64,000 bases of DNA, taken from contig JACVTC010000109.1 in assembly GCA_016946835.1 (NCBI GenBank), forward strand, positions 344,501 to 408,500, read 5' to 3'. Made by a program: the position numbers and the translations under genes. Under the pieces are notes generated by a model that had not been told where the DNA came from, made no database searches, and saw only the letters and a program-made list of their open reading frames with translations. This document shows, in pieces, positions 39,591 to 52,730 of the stretch. Position 1 is the first letter of the stretch, and every line of letters begins with the position of its first letter. The stretch is from Neocallimastix lanati (nom. inval.). Its lineage: Eukaryota > Neocallimastigomycota > Neocallimastigomycetes > Neocallimastigales > Neocallimastigaceae.

Positions 39591-40123
39591 GTTATTGTTA
39601 TTGTTTTTGTTTGAAATTGTTTAATAAAATTTTTTAATAATTATTATTTATAAATTATTATTTTATAAAATGATTTATTTATTTATTTATCTTTTATTTT
39701 TAAAACTTATTTTAATTGTTTAGAGAATTGAAATAATATTATTAGATATTAGTTATTTAATCAAACTACTATATAAATTTTCAATTATTTTAGAGTTAAA
39801 AAAAAAAATAATATATATATATATATATAATTTTAATTAAAATTTTATAATGAAATTTTTAAATTAAAAAAATAAATTAATATATAATTTGATAATAAAA
39901 TATTCATTATTTTTTTTTTTATTATTTTATTTATTAGTATTTTAATATTGTTAAAGTAGCATTAATTGGCTATAATTTTTTTATAAATTTTAAAATTTTA
40001 AATTTATATATATTTTATCCTATTTTGTTTATAGTACACTTTATAATTGTAACACAACCAAAAAACAAAAAAGATTAAATAACTAATATATAGTATTAAT
40101 TAAATAACAAAAATTCTATTATT

Positions 40124-40221
<98 letters not shown>

Positions 40222-40855
40222 TATTATTATTATTATTATTTTTATCATTATTATTATTATTATTATTAATATTAGAAACTAATATAAAAACACTAAAATA
40301 ATAAAATATTAATAAATGATTATTTTTTTTTCATTAAATGAAATGTTAAAAAACAATAAAATATAAATTATTAATAATTATTTATTATTAATTAATATTT
40401 GTTTAAATAATTATTAATTAAAAAATTTGGGAATAGGAATACTATATAAATATTGAATAATACATAACAAAATATAAAGTTTTTTTTTTTTTTAAAAAAA
40501 AAAATAAAAATAATTGAATAAAAATAAATAATTTTTATGAAATAGAAAGATAATATATATATATATATTTATATATTTATTAATAATTTAATATTAAAAA
40601 AATTAATTGAAAAAGTAGATAATTTTTTTTTTATAATGTCAAGGATAAGAATTCCAAATTTAATTTTTCTTGCCTTACTCCACTACCTCACTCAAAATTT
40701 TGGAAACAGTGACTGGGTCGTATCCAATACACTCTATGTTTGTTAATTTATTAATTAAAAAGATTTTTTTTAAAGTTGTAAATCTAAATAATTAGTTTAT
40801 TAAATAATTTCAAAGTTTTTATTATTGCTTAATATTTCATAAGCAATCAGTTACA

Positions 40856-40894
<39 letters not shown>

Positions 40895-41524
40895 TTTATT
40901 AGAGAAAAAATATAGATATTAAATAATATTTTATTATAACCCAAGATTATATTTAATTGACATGTTTTTTTTTTTCATATAAAAGACATGATAAAACTTT
41001 TTAGAAAATTAAATATATATCAAAATAAGTATATGTATAACAACATTAGTATATCTGTAGTAGTCAAATGTTCTATATAAGTTTATTAATAAAAAAAATA
41101 GTTAATAAAAATAAGATTTCAATATGTTATAAGGTATGTAATAAGGTCAAATTTTATTTATAATAATAATAAAGATATTTAAATCAAAAAAAAAAAAAAT
41201 TACATGAATGTAAAAAAAAGTTTTTCATATAATTTAATTATAATTTGATAATCATTTTATATAAATAATTCAATTTTAATTATTACTTATAATTATGAAT
41301 TTAATTTTATTAATTATTATAATTATTATTAATTAATTATTATAATTAATTATATAAATTATATTTTTATTACTATTAATTATTTAAATTTATTATTCAA
41401 TTATTATTATTTGTTGTTTTTATTATTTTTATTTATTATTATAATTATTACTATTTTTTATTATTATTTATTTATATAGTTTTTTATATATTTAATTATT
41501 ATTAAAAATGGTTATTTCATTTTC

Positions 41525-41563
<39 letters not shown>

Positions 41564-42121
41564 TTAATATTATTATTATTAAGTATTATTATTATGATTA
41601 TTATTTATTATTGTATAATATTATTTATTATTATTATTATTATTATTTTATATTTATTATATTATTATATTAATGAAACAATTATTCATTCAATAGTTTT
41701 CATAGGAATATTTCTTTATTAAAAATGGTCAAAAAAATAAAAAAGCATATATATATTTTTTTATCATTATTATTTTCTCTTCTTAATAAATTAATTTGTT
41801 ATAATAATATCCATAATATTTTTATTTAATGTATAACAAATAATGATATTAAAAATTAATATGTTAAATTATATTAAAATTTTAATACATTAATATGATT
41901 CGTATATTAACTATGTTAATTATTTTATCAAATATTGAAATAGTTTTTTATTATTTACAAAAAAAGTATTACTTTATAATAATTATAATATACATGAAAC
42001 GTCAATAGTTCATTTATTATAAAAATCTTTTATTTAACAATAATAATATATATTATCAATTAAAAATAAAGGAGAATAAAAAAAAAAAAAAAAAGGAAAA
42101 AAAAAAAAAAAAAAAAAAAGG

Positions 42122-42172
<51 letters not shown>

Positions 42173-42650
42173 TAAATATTTCAAGTATATATTTAATTTC
42201 AATATTGATATTTATATATAAATTATTATAACTATTATATTTCAAGTTATTAAAATTATTAAAAATAATTTTTTTTAAAAAATAAATTTTTTTAGTACTT
42301 CATTTCCTTAACAAAATAGAGCATTTAAAATAAAAATAAAATAAAATAAAATAAAATAAAATAAAATAAAAAATTATTAAATAATATTTATATTTCAAAT
42401 AAAATTTAGGAATCAAGTATATAATTATTATAATTTTAATACATTCAGTAATTTGTTACTACATCATATTAATAATCAGGAATATTTAACATTGGAATTG
42501 TATTTAAATTTTAAATTACATTGAAATTGAATTATAAAAAAAATAAATACATAAAATACTAAAAAAAAAAAAAAAAAAAAAAAAGAACGGGATTTCTTTT
42601 TTAAAAATAACAATATTCAAGAATAAGTATAACTCTACATATATAATATA
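39559..42650. other. AT-rich spacer with (TTA)n and poly(A) tracts
   Basis: Contains interrupted (ATT)n at 40111-40270, (AAT)n at 41526-41562, poly(A) at 40856-40892, and an A-rich tract with (TA)n at 42072-42173. It holds the divergent promoters of the minus-strand gene at 39558 and the plus-strand GH5 gene at 42708, but no specific element can be named. The only protein-like island is at 40636-40746. Confidence 0.6.
40636..40746 (+). other. GC-richer island with a 36-codon ORF
   Basis: On the plus strand an ATG frame reads MSRIRIPNLIFLALLHYLTQ... and stops after VSNTLYVC. On the minus strand the same DNA reads NIECIGYDPVTVSKILSEVVE and a stop, which looks more like a fragment of a decayed coding sequence, perhaps a transposase. 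Neither reading is secure. Confidence 0.2.
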
Positions 42651-42707
42651 TATATATATTCAAATTTTTAAATAAATGATAAAAGGTTGTTGAAAAAAAA
42701 AAAAAAA

Positions 42708-44451
42708 ATGAAATTGTTTAATATTTTATTTTTTATAATTGAATGTGCCAGTACAGCTTTGAGTATAGCACTTAAAGATGTTCTAAATGGTATGAGTGTT
42801 GGTGTTAATTTAGGTAAAACATTTGAAATTAAAAAAGATTGGAAAACTGTGGAAAATATAAATCAGCCATGGGATAAAAAATCATTTACAGCAAAAGAAA
42901 TAGTTGAAAGCTATAAGCAATTAGGTTTCAATGCCATTCGTATTCCTGTTAATTGGGCTACAAAAATTAATTCAAAAACTATTATTGAACCAAATTTATT
43001 AAAAAGTGTTGAGGAGATCGTTCATAATACTATAGATAATAATATGTTTGCTATTATCAATTTAGAAACTTCAAATTCCTTTATGACAGGATTTATTTCA
43101 GAAGATGAAGAATTACGTTCTGAAACATATGACGGTTATAAAAATATATGGAAACAAGTTTCAAATCATTTTAAGGATTATGATGAACATTTATTATTTG
43201 AATCAATGAATGATTCCGGATACTGGGAAGATATTTGGAATACAAGAACTACTGATGGTGATAGACAAGCTGCTCTTGATGTATTACGTCAAGTAAATCA
43301 AGAATTTATAAATGCAGTACGTTCAACAGGTGACAATAATGAAAAAAGATATTTATTGGTAAGCGGTTATGCTAATGATCCTATTTTAACTCAAGATAAC
43401 TTTTATAAAATTCCAAGTGATCCATCCCATAAACTTTTAGTTTCTCTTTATTATTATGTTCCAAATCATTTCACTACTATTGATAATGTACGTTTTTTTT
43501 GTTTTTTCGTTTTTTTTTAATTTTTTTTTTATTATTTTTTTATAATATATTATAATTATTTATTTAAAAAAATTCGCTTAAATATAAATTTTATATAATT
43601 TAATTCAAAAAATTTATATATATATATATATATATATATTATTAACATAATAAATACATATAAAAATAATATATATATATATGTATTTTTTTTTTTTTTT
43701 TTTGTTTTTGTTTTTGATTTTTTATAATTTAAAGTATTATACTTGGGGTTCACAAGAAGATGTTAAACAACTTCAAACAATAATGAAAAATCTTAGTATT
43801 CGTTTTGTTATTCAAGGTGTTCCAGTGATTATAACTAGATATGGTACAATTGTTAAAAATAGAAGTTCAGCAAATATTAATAGTTATTTAACATCTATAG
43901 TTAATAATGCATCTTCTCAAAATATGCCTTCCTTTTTAAGTGATTCTGGTGAATTTATTGATCGTGAACATTTACCTCTTTCTTTCATAAATGAAGAATT
44001 AGGTAAATTTTATAAGAAAATGGGTGAAAGTTTTACCCCACCTGAACCTTCTAAACCTGATGAAAAAGATGATAAAGAAGATGATAAGAATGATAAGGAT
44101 GAAAAAGATGAAAAAGATAATAATAAAGATAAAGAAACTTGTTTCTCTGAACCAGATTATCCATGTTGCTCCAAATGTGATATAGAAGTAGCTTTCAACG
44201 AAGGTGAACATAAACTTTGGGGTATAGAAAATTCAAATTGGTGTGGTATTCCAGAAAGCTGTTCAGAAACCTCAACGAAAACCACAACAAGTACTACTAC
44301 TAAAGCTGCAACTTCCACTTCTCCAACAAATGAATGCTGGTCATTAAAATTAGGATATTCATGTTGTAAAGAATCCACTAAAGTTTATACTACAGATGAA
44401 AGTGGATCATGGGGTGTTGAAAATGGACAATGGTGTGGTATATCAAAATAA
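42708..44451 (+). CDS. Secreted GH5-fold protein with two fungal dockerins; catalytic residues apparently lost
   Basis: Two exons, 42708-43487 and 43735-44451, joined in phase 0 across a 247-bp AT-rich intron (GTACGT...TTTAAAG), give 498 residues. I start at ATG 42708 because the TTG-initiated extension is poly-Lys; the start [19 protein letters not shown] is a signal peptide. The GH5 barrel is recognisable: [56 protein letters not shown]. In active GH5 enzymes the acid/base is the Glu of an NEP motif and the nucleophile is the Glu of a GE(Y/F)G-type motif; here these read ND and TRYG. A charged linker ([17 protein letters not shown]) leads to two CBM10-type dockerins at 44139-44264 ([10 protein letters not shown]...WCGIPESC) and 44334-44448 ([11 protein letters not shown]...WCGISK), joined by a Thr/Ser linker. 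It is likely a cellulosome subunit, probably non-catalytic. Confidence 0.9.
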
Positions 44452-45200
44452 AAAAAAAAAATAAAAATATTAATAAAAAATAAAAAATAATAAGAAAAAG
44501 AAAAAGTGGAAGAAGAATAATTAATAAATATATATATATCAATTACATTAAGTAAAATTATGTAAAAATAATCAATAGTAATATATAAATGAATATAATA
44601 TTACAAATATAAAATAATAAAAATAAAAATAAAAATAAAAATAAAAATAAAAAAAAATATCATAAAAATTTTTAAATATTTATTTATACACATACATATT
44701 AAAAAATAATAGATCTTAATGATATATTAAAACTTTATATTTTATTTTATTTATTTATTTCTAATATAATATAATATTAATATGTTTGACTTTGTTTTTT
44801 AACTTTAATTATTTATTATTTTAAAAAGAAATTCAAAAAATAATTAAATAATTTTGTAATTTTAAAAATATATATTCCATATTTCATCCTCCTTATTTTT
44901 TACTGTACTTTCATAAAATAATCATTTTTTATGATATTTATTCAATTATTTTTATGTGTTTTTCATATATCAAATGTTTTTCTATATATATATATATTTA
45001 TTTATTTATTTATTTATTTTTCTTTATATTTCTTTTCAAATAGATTTTTTTCTTAATTTTTCCTTTCTACATGATTTTGATATAATATAATAGTTTAAAG
45101 TCCTAATATAATTAATTAAAATTTCAATTAATTGTTATAATATTATATTTAATTAGTATATTACAAACCAAAGAATTTATATATGCAATTCAAAGGTACA
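44452..45200. other. AT-rich spacer downstream of the dockerin gene
   Basis: Only AT-rich DNA with short microsatellites (AAAATA repeats near 44625-44650, TTTA repeats near 44998-45020). The GH5 gene's 3' UTR and polyadenylation site should lie in the first part. Confidence 0.6.
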
Positions 45201-45211
45201 ATTATTAAATG

Positions 45212-45420
45212 GAAGAGTTGCATTTCCCCAAGTTGCATTTCACCAGGATGCATTTCTCCAAGTGGAGTATTGATATAAATAAATGAATGGATAAATAAAA
45301 ATTCAAAATATTTTTTATAAACTTGTTTTATTCAAATATTAATAATATTTAATTTTATTTATTTATTTATTTATTTATTTTCAATTTGGCGAAATGCAAC
45401 CATACGAAATGCACCACACC
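45212..45420. repeat. Foldback: 15-bp GTTGCATTTC repeats facing inverted copies
   Basis: Three tandem 15-bp units on the left (AGTTGCATTTCCCCA, AGTTGCATTTCACCA, GGATGCATTTCTCCA, 45214-45260) face two inverted units on the right (GGCGAAATGCAAC, ACGAAATGCACC, 45387-45412) across about 125 bp of AT-rich DNA. No coding capacity. Confidence 0.6.
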
Positions 45421-45690
45421 CAGGAGCTAGTACGAATCACCGTGGATTAGGTTAAACTGACCTCACTTTAAAGGGAAGTTGAGTACTGGAAAAAGCACTC
45501 AGCTAAGAAGTAATAGAAAAATTCTCATCAATAATATGCATGTCAGTGCGTCAATGCTGAACACTCAGTAAGGTCGTCCAGTAGGGACAATTCTGCCTTT
45601 AGGGAAGTATGTAAACTACCTTTAGTATTCCCACTGCTCCTTGGAGGTGAGTCTGAAACCAAGAACGGAAATACACACAGGAAATAAAAA
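45418..45690. ncRNA. GC-rich noncoding island, unknown structured RNA or short interspersed element
   Basis: About 270 bp with close to balanced base composition inside very AT-rich DNA. It contains pairable segments, for example TGAGT/ACTCA around GTACTGGAAAAAGC (45480-45502), and ends in a poly(A) (45687-45698). I see no open frame of useful length on either strand, and it is not a part of the rRNAs or a tRNA that I recognise. The poly(A)-like end fits a retroposed RNA. The strand is not known. Confidence 0.3.
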
Positions 45691-45699
45691 AAAAAAACA

Positions 45700-47160
45700 T
45701 AACATGAAAAATTTTTTATCTCTATGGTACAAGCAACATAATTATATGAAAAAAAAACAAGAAATAAATTATTTTAACTAATAAAATTGCTTAAAATAGA
45801 AATAAATAAAATTTTCTATCATATACTTTATAATTTTTAGATTTCATATTATGTTATGATTAGGGTTAGTTTATTAATCAAAATAAAAAAAAAATATTAA
45901 ACGTTATAATAAAAATAATTAAATAACTAACTTCTTATATGAGATTATATGTATTAAATAATAATTTCATTTCTTGCTATAAAAAATACCTCTTTGTTAA
46001 GAGGTATACATTTTAATAAATTTGTTTAAATATAAATATGTTAAAAACTAAAAGAAATAAAATAAATATTGATAATTATTAAATATTTATGAAGTTAAGT
46101 ATTTTTAAGTCAAAAATAATTTGATTAAATTAAGCAGTTAATATCAATATGAATATAGTAATTTAAACCAAAAAATAAATTCCTTTTTTTTTTTTATGAA
46201 TTACATTAATACTACATTAAAATAATAATATTTTTTTTTTGAAAAATGAAATAATTATATGAATAGAATACTTCAAAAAATGAAACTTTTTGAAAAATTA
46301 ATTCAATTAAATATTTTAATATTATTATATAAATATGAAGTATCAAAGTTGTTTCATTCTTTAGATAATATATAATACTTTTAATAAATCAATAGTATTA
46401 TAATTGCATAAAAAGATTACAATATTTTAAATAGTTAATACGATAAAAAAAATTAATAAATGTATAATACAAATTATAAAATATTTTATTATTAAGAAAA
46501 TAAATAAAATGAATTGAAACATTAATATTATTTAATAACAATAGTTAAAAAAATAAAATATTAGAAGTACTTAGAATAACAAATACAAAGAAGAGTAATT
46601 ATAATATAAATCATTAATACATAAATATATATATATAAAAGATAATACTAAACTTTTTTTTTTTTAACTAATTTTTTTTAAATTATTATATCTTAAATAT
46701 TTTCATTAAGGGTTAAACTATAAAAATAATACATATACTTCAAAAAATATTTTTATTTTATATTAGAAATTATACTTCAAAAATAATTTAATACTTTTAC
46801 TTTAAAACATATTTTATTTAATATTAGGGTTATCCTTTAAGAAATATTCATATTAAAAAAGATAATACAATAAATTTAAAATAAAAATTACAATTGATGA
46901 GAGAAGCCATTGCTTTGAATTATTAACATGTAGCATGAATATGTATTGTAAGCAATTCAAATAATTAAATTGTAAGTTAAATTAATTTAATATTAGAGTG
47001 TATACTACTCTTAATATTAAATGTTCATACTTTATTATTATTAAACAATATTAATTAAAAACTTAATATAGTAAAATAAAAAAAAATTTTTTTTTTAATA
47101 TTTTATTTTATAAAATAATTTTTTTTTTTTTTGTTAAATATAAAAAAATTAAAACAACGA
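45700..47160. other. AT-rich spacer
   Basis: No genes or elements recognised; short T runs and loosely repeated motifs around ATACTTCAAAAAATA (46735-46860). Confidence 0.5.
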
Positions 47161-47396
47161 AAAATTTAATTAAACTTCATTAGATTCAATTTAGGATAAC
47201 ATAATATTTGGATAAATTGTAAATTTAAAAATTAATAAAATTCAACAAACTTTTAATAATATAAGTATGAAATAATTCAATTGTTTATTATTTATATATT
47301 AAATACAATACAATATAATAAATGAAAAATTATCGCCTATTCATAAAAAACAGTGTTATATTAATGTTTTATATTCTATATTAACTATTTAGAATA

Positions 47397-48248
47397 GAGT
47401 TTTATTCATATTACATTAATATATATATATATATATATAATATATATAATAAAAGAAAAACGAAAAAATTGAATAATTGATAATTTTTAATTTAATATAT
47501 AAATTAATAAAAAAAAAGGTAAAAATAAATATTTTAAATTGTAATTTTTATTAATAGTAAAAGTTTTTTTTTATTAATAAATATACTTTTTATATTTATT
47601 TTTATAATTGTTTTTTTTAAAAAAAGGAAAAAGAAAAAAAGTTAAATTATAAAAGCCTTATCTCTTTATCTCATTAATACAACATAAATATTGTAATATA
47701 ATAATAATTTATATATATATAATGATAATTATACTCTAATATTCAAAAAGCATAAACTAAATGCATTATAAATGAAATTATTAATTTTAAAAAAAAAAAA
47801 AATTAAGAAATATATATATAAGTATTTATATATATATTATAATATTATTTTAATAATGAATTTATGAATATAAGTATTTAAAAATTTTAATTTTTATTTA
47901 AATATATTATTAAATACTTAATATTTCTATTATTAATTAATAACTTTTTTCCAATATAAATAAACTAATTTAAATTATATATATATATATTTATATATAA
48001 TTATTTATATATTTATTTATTTATATAATATAATAATAAAACCTTGTAAACTTTTTATGATGATGCAATAATTATAAAAAATATTATATTTATAGTATTT
48101 AGATATATTCTAATATGTTAATAATATTTCATATTTATTACATAATTCTATTTTTTTTTATTTTTTGTTATAAAAACTATTTTTCCTTTTAATCATATCT
48201 TCTAATTTTAATATTTAATTTTTTATTATATTATATAATATAAACACA

Positions 48249-48306
<58 letters not shown>

Positions 48307-50313
48307 CTTCCACTTGCGCTCTTTTTTTTATTTTTTCGAAAAACCCTTTTTCTTTTCTATTTTCTTTTTTTTTTCTTATTTTATATAAATAAAAACCTTT
48401 TTTTTTACTTTCTTTTTTTCTTCTTATTAATATATAAATAAAAACCTTTTTTTTTTACTTTCGTTTTTTTTTTTTTCTTAGGACAAAATTTCTAAAAAAT
48501 TACTTTTAAAAATTAAATAAAATTATATTTTCAATATATTTTGAAATTCATTTAAATATATTATAATATAAAAATTATATTTTATTTATATATAATTATA
48601 TGTTTTATAGTATTCAATGATTTAATTGATAAATTATTTTATAATTTTAACATTTCTACAATACATTTTTTTTTTATGCCTTTTTCATTATTACTTTATT
48701 AATAAAAATAGAAAAAAAAAATTTATGCCTTTTCCATATTCATTACAAAAAAATTTTTTTATGATAATTATTTATATTGTTTATACTATATATATTTCAA
48801 TATATTAAAATATATTGAAAATATATTGAAAATATATATTATAATATATATAATTTTATTATTTCTATTTATAATTTTTAAATAATCTAACTAAAGTAAT
48901 TTTAATAATAAAAAAAATTTAAAATAACATTCAAAAATTTGTTAATTTAATTAATTTTCAATACTACTATGTCTCCAAAAAAAAACTTTCTGATTTAATA
49001 AAAAAAATTCAAAGCTTTAAATTAAAATTTATATTAGTTATTTAAATAATTATATATATTATAATTTATAAATAATTAATTTGAATATATAAATATAATG
49101 TAATTATAATATATTTTTATTTAAATGAAAATTTTAAAAAATAAAAATCCTCATTTCATCAATAAATACAAATTTTTATGCGCCACATTGATTTTTTTTC
49201 TTTTAGAATATAATTTATATCATTATAAAAAATATAAATAAATATGAAATATTATTAATATTTTATTTTATATATTTATTAATATATATATTAACTATAA
49301 ATGTAATTAATGTATATATAGTAAACTAACTATTTGATTTTGAATTAGTACTCCTACAAAAATCTATATTTAATAAAAATTAAACTGCTTGTTGAGACTT
49401 AGGACAATCTAATCATATATTAATAAAGCTACAAAAAAACTATTTAAATTATTAATAACTGATAGTCTAAAAAACTCATAATAAAAAAATATATATATAT
49501 ATATATAAATAAGTGTATATAAAAATTAGTAATATACTAATGACGAAAAAAAATAAGATTTATATAGTCGTATTTCTGTTACTTGATTTTTTCTTATATG
49601 TTATCTTTTTATACAATTTATAATAAATATAAAATTTAAAAGTCTTTAAGGGTAAAAGTAAAATAAGCTTATTTAAACAAAATTTTTTTGTTTATTTTAC
49701 AGTATTTTATATTTTAATATGCCAATCTTAAAATTTCTATTTAAAACAAATATTAAGAATTAAATATATATAAATATAAAAAATTTCTATTTTAAAACAA
49801 ATATTAAGAATTAAATATATATAAATATATATATACATTTAGACTAAATGTAAAACAATTAAATTAAACTCAGACTTTACATTATTTTTTTATTTTTATT
49901 TTTGAATTTCAAATATAATCAAATACAATTTAATTTGAGTGCATTTAATGTATTTGAATTTTATTTTATTTTTTTTTATTAAAAATTTTTAGAAATATCT
50001 TATTATAACTTTATTTTTGTAAAAAAATAAAATAAAAAAAAAGACAATTGTTCTATGATTAATAATTAAAACTCCAATAAATATTATAAATATTTTAATA
50101 GAAAGACATTCAATAATATAGTCATAGGCTTATACTTTAATATTAATCATTAATATTTTATTTTATCTATACTATATTATAAGCAAAAATATCGACAAGA
50201 ATCAATAAATACTTCATAATAATGAAAAAATATTTTAAAAATAAGTATTAAAACTTTTAATAATTTTCTAAATAATAAGAAAAAAAGGTTTTAAAATTAT
50301 TAATAAAATTATT
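47397..50313. repeat. Satellite array unit 1 (~2.9 kb)
   Basis: Bounded by successive AGAGTTTTATTCATATTACA-type landmarks. It is preceded at 47175-47396 by a segment that recurs before unit 5 (58695-58920). Contains the T-rich tract at 48250-48306 and the duplicated AAGAATTAAATAT segment at 49730-49830. Confidence 0.8.
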
Positions 50314-52730
50314 AGTTTTATTCATATTACATTAATATATATATATATATAAAATACAAGAAAAAAGTAAAATTGAATAATTGATAATTTTTAATTTAAT
50401 ATATAAATTAATAAAAATAAAGGCAAAATAAATATTTTATATGGTAATTTTTATTAATAGTAAAAATGTTTTTTTTATTAATAAATATACTTTTTATATT
50501 TAACCTTTTTTTTACTTTCTAAATAAATAATTATTAAAGCCTTATCTCTATATCTCATTAATACAACATAAATATTGTAATATAATAATAATTTATATAT
50601 ATATATATAATGGTAATTATACTCTAATTTTCAAAAAGCATAAATTTTTAATGCATCATAAATGAAATTAATAATTTTAAAAAAAAAAAATATAGTTTAA
50701 TTTTTGTATTTATATATATATAATATTATTATTTTAATAATGAATTTATGAATATAAGTATATAAAATTTTAATTTTAATTTTTATTTAAATATATTATT
50801 AATTATTTTATATTTCTATTATTAATTAATAATATTTTTTTCAATAAAAATAAACTAATTTAAATTATATACATATATATATATAATTATTTATATATTT
50901 ATTTATATAATGAAATAATAAAACCTTGTAAACTTTTTATGATGATACAATGATTATAAAAAATATTTTATTTATAGTATTTAAATATATTTTAATATGT
51001 TAATTAATAATATTTCATATTTATTACAAAATTTTATTTTTTTATTTTTTGCAATAAAACTATTTTTCCTTTTAATCATATCTTCTTTTTTTAATTTTTC
51101 ATTTTATATTTTTCTATATAATTAAAATTCATTTTTTTTCTCTCTCTTTTATTTTACAAAAAATTCTTTTCTATTTTATCCTCTCACTTAATGGTATTTT
51201 TTTTGAAAATACCCTTTTCATTTTATTTTTTATTTTCTTCCTATTTCTATATAAATAAAAAACTTTTATTTACTTTCTTTTTCCTTTTTTTTTTTTTTTT
51301 TTTTTTTTTTGGACAAGACAAAATTTTTAAAAAAATAATTTTTAACAATTAAATAAAATTATATTTTCAATATATTTTGAAATTCATTTAAATATATTGT
51401 AATATAAAATTATATTTTTTATTTATATATTATTATATATTCTATATATTCAATGATTTAATAGATAAATTATTTTATTATTTATGACATTTCTGCAATA
51501 CATTTTTTTTTTATGCCTTTTTCATTATTACTTTATTAATAAAAATAAAAAAAAAATTTTTATTCCTTTTCCATTTCAAAAAATTTTTTTTATGAAAAAT
51601 TATTTATACTATTAAAATATATTGCCAATATATTTTAATATATAAAATTTTATTATTTTTATTAATAATTTCAATAAAAAAAAATTTATAATATTATTCC
51701 AAAATTTTAATAATTAATTTTCCATACTTTTATATATCCAAAGAAACTTTAAACTTTCTGATTTAATAAAAAAAATTAAAGTTTATATTAGTAATTTAAA
51801 TAATTATATATTATATAATTTATAAATAATTAATTAAAATATATAATTATAATATAATTGTAATATATATTTATTTAAATGAAAATTTTTATTTATTTAT
51901 GCGCCACATTAATTTTTTTATTTGAAAAAAAAAAAAAAAAAAAGATTAAATTATCATTATATTAGTTATTAACAAAAATAAATAAAAAAATATATACAAA
52001 TTAAAAATATAAATAAATAAAAATATTATTAAAATATTATTAATTAACATATTGTAATTTTAATAAAGTAAATATTATAAAGGTAATTAAGGTGTATATA
52101 GAAAACCAACTTGTTGATATCTAACCTGTACGACATGAGACCTTTATTTAATAAAGATTAAACTGCTTATTGAGACTTGGGAAACCTCAATAATTTAGGA
52201 CAATCTAATCATATATTAATAAAGCTACAAAAACAACTTAATTATCAATAATTGATAGTCTAAAAAACTCATAATAAAAAAAAATATATATATCAGTAAT
52301 ATAACAATAACAAAAGAAAAAAAAATAATAATATTTATATAGTCGCATTTCTGTTACTTTACTTTTTCTTATATCTTATCTTTTTATACAATTTATAATA
52401 AATATAAAATTTAAAAGTCTTTAAGGGTAAAAATGAAATAAACTTATTTAAACAAAATTTTTTTGTTTATTTTACAGTATTTTATATTTTAATATGCCAA
52501 TCTTAAAATTTCTATTTAAAACAAATATTAAGAATTAAATATATATAAATATAAAAAATTTCTATTTAAAACAAATATTAAGAATTAAATAAATATAAAT
52601 ATATATATACATTTAGAAAGGTAAAATAATTAAATTAAACTCAGACTTTACATTATTTTTTTATTTTATTTTTGAATTTCAAATATAATCAAATACAATT
52701 TAATTTGAGTGAGTTTAATGTATTTGAATA
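50314..52730. repeat. Satellite array unit 2 (~2.4 kb, shortened)
   Basis: All landmarks in order. Its right end jumps directly from ATGTATTTGAAT to the next unit's AGAGTTTTATTC (52718-52735), omitting the roughly 400 bp that follow this point in units 1 and 3. Confidence 0.8.

Noticed and set aside
48626-48808. Plus-strand ORF inside satellite unit 1
   Set aside because: The frame is not preserved in the other four units.
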